Assembly: GCA_016302015.1 (NCBI GenBank)
Contig: JAEDOJ010000077.1
Location: forward strand, 1-6,964
Direction of reading: 5' to 3'
Length of the DNA: 6,964 nt
From: Oscillospiraceae bacterium
GTDB lineage: Bacteria > Bacillota_A > Clostridia > Oscillospirales > Oscillospiraceae
A program made the translations under genes and the position numbers. The notes beneath the pieces were generated by a model that worked only from the letters and a program-made list of their open reading frames with translations, was not told the origin of the DNA and did not search any database. Below are positions 1-4,913 of this stretch, piece by piece; position 1 is the stretch's first letter, and each line of letters opens with the position of its first letter.

Positions 1-130
1 TGTTGAGCAGCCAGGTAATCGTACCCAAAATCACGATCACAAACAAAACCCATGCCAAAACCCGTTTGGAAGTGGAGCTGGGGACAAAAATCTTTTCCTC
101 TTCCTGCAATTCTTCTTTTCTTTCGTCCAT
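1..130 (-). CDS. N-terminal part of a small or bitopic membrane protein (partial)
   Basis: Forty-three codons are visible and the reading frame is open to the window edge. The protein starts with a very acidic and charged stretch (MDERKEELQEEEK, residues 1-13), then a short linker rich in serine and threonine, a basic pair (K22 R23) and a hydrophobic segment from about residue 24 (LAWVLFVIVILGTITWLL) that reads as a transmembrane helix. By the positive-inside rule the charged N-terminus would be cytoplasmic. No cleavable signal peptide is evident. The start is supported by a GAGG Shine-Dalgarno 7 nt upstream that overlaps the stop codon of the AraC gene, with only 9 bases between the two genes, so it is almost certainly the third gene of the operon. 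I do not recognise the family, and the rest of the protein lies outside the window. A function in membrane transport or envelope biogenesis would be guesswork. Confidence 0.75.
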   Translation of the reverse strand, partial: MDERKEELQEEEKIFVPSSTSKRVLAWVLFVIVILGTITWLLN

Positions 131-137
131 AATATAA

Positions 138-142
138 CCTCA
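138..142 (-). promoter_or_regulatory. Shine-Dalgarno overlapping the upstream stop codon (membrane protein gene)
   Basis: Read on the minus strand, TGAGG carries the TGA stop of the AraC gene (142-140) and the GAGG ribosome-binding core (141-138). It lies 7 nt before the ATG at 130. This arrangement favours translational coupling and supports the ATG chosen for the downstream gene. Confidence 0.7.
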
Positions 143-1306
143 TTCTGTTTTGATGGATTTGGCATATTCCGAAGGAGAAATGCCAAAATTGTCCTTAAAC
201 TGCCGGGAAAAATGATGAATGGTGGAGTAATGCAGGGCCGTGGCGATCTGCGTGAAGTTCATCTTCCCCTCCCGGATCAGATTCTTGCTCTCCTCCAGCT
301 TGACCCGGCGGATAAATTCTCCGGGAGAAATGCTCATCTGGCGGTGGAACAGCGCCGTCAGGTGGGATGCGCTGACGTTCACCTCTTTCGCCACGATTTC
401 CACCGACAGCTTATCATAAACATGATCCGCAATGTATTGCAGCGTGCGGCTGACGATCTGATTCTCATTTCGCAGCGCCTGCGGGGTCTTCAGATGCTTT
501 TTCCGTTTGCTGGTGTTGCGGAGAATGGACAGCAGGAGCAGCTTCAGATTGCTGCGGATAAAATCCCCGCTGAAGCCGTCGTTGATGTCTACCTCCCGCA
601 GGAGGTATCTGAGGTAAGCCGCCTCCGTCGCAGAGAGATCGAACACCCGGTTTGCGACCTGGAGGTTCATCTCGCTGTCCAGATCAAAGGAAATGGTCAG
701 GAAGCGGGCGCTGACTTCCAAATCCGTGTACTGCATATGCCACTGATTTTTATCGAAAATCATCATCTGTCCCTGCTTTAGCAGATAGCCGTTGCCGTCC
801 ACCACGCAGTGAAGCTGTCCCCGATCCACATAGGTCAATTCGTACATGGAATGCGCCTCGCCCTTAAAGAGAAATCCGGCTTCCTCTTCCCGATAGAACA
901 GGGTGTAAATCTCCCCCAGCCGCAGCCGATCCCCTACCTTCAGGTTTTCCAGAGCGCTGAGCTTATCCAACTGCTCCAATGTGGAGGTTACAGGCAGAGC
1001 CTCCCGGACAGAGCATTCCGTCTGGTAGGGCGCAATGGCAAATTCCACACCGGGGGTAAGGCAAATGGGCTTGTCCAGATAGAAGATGGACTCTCTTCCC
1101 CGAAAACGGACGGCTAAAACTGTCATTCCCAGCTCAAAATCCAGATAAACAGGGCCGTCACAGCGGCGGTAAATGGCATCCTTGGGGGTAAAGTAATGGG
1201 TGGTGATGTTCCAGTCATCCCCCTTGGGAAAGCCCCGGTCAGGCAGGCAGTCCCGGAGAATCCTCCCATAGGGCGCAAAGCTCTGTTTGTTCAGATTTTG
1301 TATCAT
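140..1306 (-). CDS. AraC/XylS-family transcriptional regulator with an extra N-terminal domain
   Basis: This is a predicted cytoplasmic DNA-binding regulator of 388 residues, longer than a typical AraC protein of about 280-300. The C-terminal AraC DNA-binding domain spans about residues 285-386. It has a first helix-turn-helix (SVEIVAKEVNVSASHLTALFHRQM, 301-324, given here in two parts: SVEIVAKEVN and VSASHLTALFHRQM), the linker SPGEFIRRVKLEESKNLI (327-344), and the second helix-turn-helix ending in the family signature HHFSRQFKDNFGISPSEYAK (364-383). A cupin-like sensor lies at about 150-210 (YELTYVDRGQL, then GQMMIFDKNQWH). Residues 1-120 form a further beta-rich domain that I cannot assign. 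Its opening (LNKQSFAPYGRIL) faintly recalls ureidoglycolate-lyase-like cupins. The start at 1306 is preferred over an in-frame ATG 20 codons upstream because it has a good GAGGAAG site, starts 10 bases after the previous stop, and avoids overlap with the nucleotidyltransferase gene. It is the middle gene of the operon. Ligand and target are unknown; autoregulation of the operon is possible but not shown. Confidence 0.9.
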   Translation of the reverse strand: MIQNLNKQSFAPYGRILRDCLPDRGFPKGDDWNITTHYFTPKDAIYRRCDGPVYLDFELGMTVLAVRFRGRESIFYLDKPICLTPGVEFAIAPYQTECSVREALPVTSTLEQLDKLSALENLKVGDRLRLGEIYTLFYREEEAGFLFKGEAHSMYELTYVDRGQLHCVVDGNGYLLKQGQMMIFDKNQWHMQYTDLEVSARFLTISFDLDSEMNLQVANRVFDLSATEAAYLRYLLREVDINDGFSGDFIRSNLKLLLLSILRNTSKRKKHLKTPQALRNENQIVSRTLQYIADHVYDKLSVEIVAKEVNVSASHLTALFHRQMSISPGEFIRRVKLEESKNLIREGKMNFTQIATALHYSTIHHFSRQFKDNFGISPSEYAKSIKTE

Positions 1307-1311
1307 CGTTT

Positions 1312-1318
1312 CTTCCTC
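1312..1318 (-). promoter_or_regulatory. Shine-Dalgarno that decides the AraC start
   Basis: GAGGAAG on the minus strand lies 5 nt before the ATG at 1306 and overlaps the TGA stop (1319-1317) of the nucleotidyltransferase gene. The upstream in-frame ATG at 1366 would lie inside the preceding gene and is therefore rejected as the start. Confidence 0.75.
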
Positions 1319-2222
1319 AATCAAACAATACGTCCGGATATCGACCCTCTTCGTGCATTTTCGCAATAGCCTCCTGCACGGAAGGCAGATCCTCCCGGTA
1401 GGTCACGCCGTACCAGGCTTCCTGGGTGGGAATACAGTGAACCCTGGCCTTGCCGGACTGGATCAGCACGTCCGTGGCAAAGGGCAGATAAAACTCGCCC
1501 TTGACAGGATTGGTCTCCATGGTCTTTCGGAGGAAGTCCGGGAACTGGGCTTCCAGCTCCCTCAGCATGGAGGGCTGATAGCCCCAGAAATTCATGGAAA
1601 CAATGGTGTCCCCGGACAGGGGTTCATAGGTCACGCCGTCCTCCGTGAAGGCGGCGTCCGCTCCCCGCTTCACAATCTGCGTCCGCTCCGTCACCTTGGA
1701 CAGCAGGCCGTTTTTCAGCTCGCAGACCCCACGAGCCACGGAGCCGTTGTCCGTCAGGGCATTTTTCAGCAGATAGCCGATCATGGCGTGTTCATTTTCC
1801 TCATGCTCCTCTGTCAGGAAGCCTGCCACCGCCTGATAGGCGCCTCTTCCGTAGAAATCATCGGAATTGATCACCGTAAACGGCCCGTCGATGTAATCCC
1901 CGGCGCAGAGCACCGCATGTCCGGTGCCCCAGGGCTTGGTTCTCCCCTCCGGAACGGAAAAGCCCTCCGGCAGAAAATCCAATTCCTGATAGGCGTAGGC
2001 CACCTCAATATGCTTTTCAATCCCGGCGGTGATCTTCTTAAAGTCCTCTTCAATGGCTTTTTTGATCACAAAAACTACCTTGCCGAAGCCGGCGGCGACG
2101 GCATCATAAATCGAGTAGTGCAAAATACTGTTCCCTGCATTGTCCACAGCGGTCATCTGCTTCAGACCGCCGAATCGGCTGCCCATTCCGGCTGCAAGAA
2201 CTACAAGTATGGGTTTTTTCAT
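1317..2222 (-). CDS. Nucleotidyltransferase (NTP-transferase fold, sugar-nucleotide pyrophosphorylase type)
   Basis: A 301-residue cytoplasmic enzyme of the GT-A-like NTP-transferase superfamily, which joins an NTP to a phosphorylated sugar or alcohol and releases pyrophosphate. The N-terminal nucleotide-binding loop is clear (LAAGMGSRFGG, 9-19, followed by LKQ, 20-22). Other conserved elements are TKPWGTGHAV (95-104), which would contact the base, the metal-binding NSDD (119-122) after a beta strand, NFWGY (211-215), GEFYLPF (242-248) and WYGVTYREDL (270-279) near the end. Length fits a stand-alone transferase without the left-handed beta-helix acyltransferase domain of GlmU. The start has an AAGGAAG ribosome-binding site 6 nt upstream and a good promoter. 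It is the first gene of the operon. Substrate cannot be read from the sequence: glucose-1-phosphate, mannose-1-phosphate and phosphocholine-type enzymes share these motifs, and no sugar-pathway or kinase gene is visible beside it. Confidence 0.9.
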   Translation of the reverse strand: MKKPILVVLAAGMGSRFGGLKQMTAVDNAGNSILHYSIYDAVAAGFGKVVFVIKKAIEEDFKKITAGIEKHIEVAYAYQELDFLPEGFSVPEGRTKPWGTGHAVLCAGDYIDGPFTVINSDDFYGRGAYQAVAGFLTEEHEENEHAMIGYLLKNALTDNGSVARGVCELKNGLLSKVTERTQIVKRGADAAFTEDGVTYEPLSGDTIVSMNFWGYQPSMLRELEAQFPDFLRKTMETNPVKGEFYLPFATDVLIQSGKARVHCIPTQEAWYGVTYREDLPSVQEAIAKMHEEGRYPDVLFD

Positions 2223-2253
2223 ACGGCACTTCCTTTTTCTGTGTTATACTGTC

Positions 2254-2282
2254 ATTATATCAGAAATCTTTCCATATAGCAA
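2254..2282 (-). promoter_or_regulatory. Promoter of the nucleotidyltransferase-araC-membrane protein operon
   Basis: On the minus strand a -35 element TTGCTA (2282-2277; 4 of 6 match TTGACA) is followed after 17 bp by a perfect -10 TATAAT (2259-2254). The predicted transcript start is near 2247, leaving a leader of about 25 nt that contains the AAGGAAG ribosome-binding site before the ATG at 2222. Spacing and sequence fit a housekeeping sigma-A promoter. Confidence 0.75.
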
Positions 2283-2307
2283 ATTTTTTCTTCAAGACAA
2301 TTTTTCA

Positions 2308-2336
2308 TTGACACAAAAGGCAAAAAAGGGTAGATT
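2308..2336 (+). promoter_or_regulatory. Promoter of the pyrophosphatase gene
   Basis: A perfect -35 TTGACA (2308-2313), a 17-bp spacer and a -10 TAGATT (2331-2336; 4 of 6 match TATAAT). The transcript would begin near 2343, giving a leader of about 20 nt with the AGGAAGGGAG ribosome-binding site. It diverges from the operon promoter, with 25 bp separating the two -35 boxes. Confidence 0.7.
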
Positions 2337-2347
2337 ATTAGTATGAA

Positions 2348-2357
2348 AGGAAGGGAG
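2348..2357 (+). promoter_or_regulatory. Shine-Dalgarno that decides the pyrophosphatase start
   Basis: AGGAAGGGAG lies 6 nt before the ATG at 2364. An in-frame ATG seven codons earlier (2343) sits at the predicted transcript start and has no ribosome-binding site, so it is not the likely start. Confidence 0.75.
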
Positions 2358-2363
2358 CGCACT

Positions 2364-3980
2364 ATGGATACGATTTATGTTTTGGGGCACCGAAATCCCG
2401 ACACCGACTCCATTGTATCAGCCATGGCCTATGCCGCGCTGCGGCAGTCTCTGGGCGACCGGGAGTATCAGGCCGGCCGTCTGGGACACATCAGCGACGA
2501 AACGCAGATGGTTCTGGATCGGTTCGGCTTCACGCCGCCTCCCTGGATCAAAACCACCCGTACCCAGGTTCGGGATCTTGCCTATGATACCCCGCCCGCT
2601 CTGTCTTCCGCCGTTACCATCAGCAGAGCCTGGGAGGCGCTGACCTCCGACAGCTCCATTTCCGCCATTCCCGTGACCAACGAGGACGGCACGCTGTTCG
2701 GTATGCTGACCCTGGGAGACATTGCCGCCTACGATATGCAGTCCATTGAACGGCCTCAGATCGAAAAAATCCCGGTGTTTAATCTGCTCAGCGTTCTGGA
2801 AGGACGCATTCTCAACGAAGCGGGCAATCTGATCGACACCCTCAGCGGTGAGGTTTCCATTGCCCTGCCCCAGAGATGTGAAAATCTCCTTTTCAACAAG
2901 AAAGACAGCATCGTGGTCTGCGGCGACCAGCCGGATATGGTAAAGCGGGCGATGGACCTGGGTGTCCGCTGCGTCATTGTCTGTCAGGCGGAGCTGGACG
3001 AGTCCCTGCGGAGCCTGCCCTCGGACACCTGCATCATCTCCACCCCCTTTGACGCCTACCGGGCAGTCCGGAAAATATATCATTCCATTCCCATCTCCCG
3101 CATCTGTCCGAAAACCGAAGTGAAGAGCTTTCATTTGGAGGATTTTGTGGACGATGTGCGGGAGGAAATGCTGAAAAGCCGCTATCGCTGCTATCCCATT
3201 CTGGACGAGAATGAGCGTGTGGTAGGCACCCTCTCCCGGTATCATTTGATCCGTCCCAAGCGGAAACGTGTGGTGCTGGTGGATCATAACGAGGCCGCTC
3301 AGTCCGTCCCCGGACTGGATCAGGCAGAAATTCTGGAGATTATCGACCACCACCGCCTTGCCGATATTCAGACTGGAAATCCCATCTATTTCCGCAACGA
3401 GCCGGTGGGCAGTACCACAACCATCGTGGCCGGGATGTATCAGGAAAAAGGGCTTATGCCCTCGGAAAAGCTGGCGGGACTTATGGCCGCCGCCATTGTC
3501 TCCGATACGGTCATGTTCAAATCCCCAACCTGTACCCAGCGAGACCGAAATATGGCAGAGCGTATGGCTCGCATCGCCAATGTCTCCCTGGAGAAATTGG
3601 GTCAGTTGATTTTCTCCGCCTCCTGGTCGGACGACAAGCCTGTTCGGGATCTGCTCATGTCTGACTTCAAGGAATTCCACATTGCGGAGCATAATCTGGG
3701 CGTGGGGCAGATCACCTGTGTGAATTCCGAACACATTCTGGAACGCAAGGAGGAATTTATTCAGGAAATGCAGGAGATCATGGAGACCAGAAACTACAGT
3801 CTGATTCTTCTGATGCTCACGGATGTCCTTCTGGAAGGCACCCAACTGATCTATCTGGGAGACGAGGAAGCCATACGTCAGGCCTTTTCTCAGGACGCAA
3901 AGCATCATGTGATCTTCCTGCCCAAGGTCATGTCCCGAAAGAAACAGATTATTCCCGCCCTCTCTGCCATGTGGGGCTGA
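2364..3980 (+). CDS. Manganese-dependent inorganic pyrophosphatase (family II) with CBS-DRTGG-CBS regulatory insert
   Basis: A 538-residue cytoplasmic enzyme that hydrolyses pyrophosphate to two phosphates. The catalytic DHH core is split. It begins with GHRNPDTDS (8-16; metal ligands H9, D13, D15) and resumes after the insert with VDHNE (306-310), IDHHR (327-331), GSTTT (349-353) and VSDT (379-382). A DHHA2 domain follows (about 430-538) with the substrate-binding SRKKQIIP (524-531). All expected ligand positions are present, so it should be active. The insert contains CBS1 (about 68-125, ending GMLTLGDIAAYD), a DRTGG-like domain (about 135-245) and CBS2 (about 250-300, with YRCYPILDENERVVGTL at 274-290). 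Studied clostridial CBS-pyrophosphatases are inhibited by AMP and ADP and activated by ATP, and those with DRTGG also by diadenosine polyphosphates. The same control is inferred here. It is monocistronic, with its own promoter and a strong terminator just after the stop. Unregulated family II enzymes are only about 310 residues. Confidence 0.96.
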   Translation: MDTIYVLGHRNPDTDSIVSAMAYAALRQSLGDREYQAGRLGHISDETQMVLDRFGFTPPPWIKTTRTQVRDLAYDTPPALSSAVTISRAWEALTSDSSISAIPVTNEDGTLFGMLTLGDIAAYDMQSIERPQIEKIPVFNLLSVLEGRILNEAGNLIDTLSGEVSIALPQRCENLLFNKKDSIVVCGDQPDMVKRAMDLGVRCVIVCQAELDESLRSLPSDTCIISTPFDAYRAVRKIYHSIPISRICPKTEVKSFHLEDFVDDVREEMLKSRYRCYPILDENERVVGTLSRYHLIRPKRKRVVLVDHNEAAQSVPGLDQAEILEIIDHHRLADIQTGNPIYFRNEPVGSTTTIVAGMYQEKGLMPSEKLAGLMAAAIVSDTVMFKSPTCTQRDRNMAERMARIANVSLEKLGQLIFSASWSDDKPVRDLLMSDFKEFHIAEHNLGVGQITCVNSEHILERKEEFIQEMQEIMETRNYSLILLMLTDVLLEGTQLIYLGDEEAIRQAFSQDAKHHVIFLPKVMSRKKQIIPALSAMWG

Positions 3981-4017
3981 AAAATTCCCGGCAAAGCACA
4001 GCTTTGCCGGGTTTTTA
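3981..4017. terminator. Bidirectional rho-independent terminator between convergent genes
   Basis: A perfect 11-bp stem, CCCGGCAAAGC (3987-3997) and GCTTTGCCGGG (4001-4011), with a 3-nt loop. It is followed by TTTTT on the plus strand (4012-4016), and read on the minus strand it is followed by AATTTT (3986-3981). It sits 6 bases after the pyrophosphatase stop. The TAA stop of the yetF-like gene (4017-4015) lies inside the plus-strand T-tract, so one hairpin serves both genes. Confidence 0.92.
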
Positions 4018-4698
4018 TGTCTTTTTCGCCGATTGCTTTTTCACAAAATAGATTTGTTCCGCCTCGTCTATGGTGAAAAGCAGTACCTGATCCTCTCTTA
4101 CCTTCCGCTTCTTCAGTTCCTTTTCCAGCCACGCATCGTCATGGGAAGTGAGACGCAGGTTGTCCCGGATGATTCTTCCGTCGGAGATCAGGGTGATGGG
4201 CAGGTAGTTCTCCTTCACCTTCAGTCCGGCGTCCCCGGCGCTGGGGGGAATATCCTTTGCATAGTGCATAATGGAAAGCTGACCGTTTGTCTCCAGAATC
4301 ACATATTTTACCGTGGACAGGTCAAATACCCCCTGCTCCCGGAGATGCATTGTGATCTCGTCCAGATTGACCCGGGTGCGCCGGAGGTTTTCCTCCATAA
4401 TTTTCCCGTTTTCCATGAGAATCACCGGTTTTCCGCAGAAAAGTCTCCGAATCCGGATGCTCCGGAGGGTCAAAACCGACATAATCCACTCCAACGCAAA
4501 CACCAGAATCAGAGGCAGAATCCCATTAAAAACGGACTGATCCAGATTCTCAATGGGAATCGCCGCCAGATTGGAAATCAACATGGTCACCACAAATTCC
4601 GACGGCTCCATCTCCCCTAACTGCCGTTTTCCCAACAGCCGGATCAAAACCACAAGGATGGTGTAAAACACCAAGGTTCTCAAAACTGACGCGCCCAT
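4015..4698 (-). CDS. YetF/DUF421-family membrane protein
   Basis: A 227-residue integral membrane protein. Three hydrophobic segments lie at about 5-22, 36-50 and 58-77, followed by a soluble, presumably cytoplasmic C-terminal domain (about 85-227). Family hallmarks are RLLGKRQLGEMEPSEFVV (20-37) just after the first helix, the short loop ISNLAAIPIEN (41-51), and the C-terminal beta-rich part with NGKIMEENLRRTRVNLDEI (97-115), MHLREQGVFDLSTVKYVILE (117-136) and NGQLSI (138-143). The tail is basic and lysine-rich. The start is taken as the second Met of an M-E-M reading because GGAGG is 7 nt from it and only 1 nt from the first. The gene has its own candidate promoter and shares a terminator with the pyrophosphatase gene. 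In Bacilli and Clostridia relatives occur in several copies, some linked to sporulation, but no biochemical role is settled, so none is assigned here. Confidence 0.92.
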   Translation of the reverse strand: MGASVLRTLVFYTILVVLIRLLGKRQLGEMEPSEFVVTMLISNLAAIPIENLDQSVFNGILPLILVFALEWIMSVLTLRSIRIRRLFCGKPVILMENGKIMEENLRRTRVNLDEITMHLREQGVFDLSTVKYVILETNGQLSIMHYAKDIPPSAGDAGLKVKENYLPITLISDGRIIRDNLRLTSHDDAWLEKELKKRKVREDQVLLFTIDEAEQIYFVKKQSAKKT

Positions 4699-4705
4699 TT
4701 CCATC

Positions 4706-4710
4706 CCTCC
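4706..4710 (-). promoter_or_regulatory. Shine-Dalgarno that decides the yetF-like start
   Basis: GGAGG on the minus strand is 7 nt from the ATG at 4698 but only 1 nt from the in-frame ATG at 4704. The spacing makes 4698 the working start and shortens the protein by two residues. Confidence 0.75.
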
Positions 4711-4739
4711 GGGGCGTAGTATCCCATAAAAAACAGTAA

Positions 4740-4768
4740 ATTATCCGGGATATCATCGAAAATGATAA
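4740..4768 (-). promoter_or_regulatory. Candidate promoter of the yetF-like gene
   Basis: On the minus strand TTATCA (4768-4763, 4 of 6) and GATAAT (4745-4740, 5 of 6) are separated by 17 bp, which predicts a start near 4733 and a leader of about 35 nt. The region is AT-rich, so chance matches are easy to find and this is only a moderate call. Confidence 0.45.
4751..4767. repeat. Small perfect inverted repeat, possible operator
   Basis: TATCAT and ATGATA form 6-bp perfect arms around CGAAA. The repeat lies across the -35 box and spacer of the candidate yetF promoter, where a repressor site would be expected. It is too short to identify a regulator and could be chance in AT-rich DNA. Confidence 0.3.
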
Positions 4769-4846
4769 ATCTGTAGTGAATTTGTATAAATTTCGGTAAA
4801 TCCGGTGGAATATCTTTGGTTACGCCTCTAAAAACCGGAAAACCTC

Positions 4847-4875
4847 TTGCAATCTTCTCTTTTTTCCTGTAAACT
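4847..4875 (+). promoter_or_regulatory. Candidate promoter of the glutamine synthetase gene
   Basis: TTGCAA (4847-4852, 4 of 6) and TAAACT (4870-4875, 4 of 6) are spaced by 17 bp, placing the transcript start near 4882 with a leader of about 32 nt that keeps the Shine-Dalgarno intact. A perfect TATAAT also occurs at 4893-4898, but a transcript from it would start at about 4905-4908, removing the ribosome-binding site. I see no GlnR-type TGTNA-N7-TNACA site. Confidence 0.45.
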
Positions 4876-4900
4876 AATAAAATCCCATCCTGTATAATTT

Positions 4901-4905
4901 TGGAG
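4901..4905 (+). promoter_or_regulatory. Shine-Dalgarno that decides the glnN start
   Basis: TGGAG ends 8 nt before the ATG at 4914 and only 2 nt before the in-frame ATG at 4908. The second ATG therefore has workable spacing and the first does not. Confidence 0.65.
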
Positions 4906-4913
4906 TGATGAAA

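Noticed and set aside
1287..2279. Long plus-strand open frame opposite the nucleotidyltransferase gene
   Set aside because: It is antisense to a gene with clear family motifs, has no ribosome-binding site worth noting and its translation resembles no protein family; it is a shadow of a codon-biased gene.
2343..2363. Upstream ATG as start of the pyrophosphatase
   Set aside because: It falls at the predicted transcript start, lacks a Shine-Dalgarno, and would place the real ribosome-binding site inside the coding sequence.
2418..3908. 496-codon minus-strand open frame opposite the pyrophosphatase gene
   Set aside because: Long antisense frames arise in GC-rich third-position coding DNA. The product is rich in His, Gly and Gln with no recognisable domain, while the plus strand encodes an intact enzyme.
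4801..4839. Possible leader hairpin, TCCGGT pairing with ACCGGA
   Set aside because: Only 6 bp with a 27-nt loop, and upstream of the predicted glnN transcript start, so it is unlikely to be a riboswitch or attenuator.
4699..4913. GlnR operator or glutamine riboswitch upstream of glnN
   Set aside because: I looked for TGTNA-N7-TNACA and for a structured conserved leader. Neither is present, and the leader appears to be about 32 nt.
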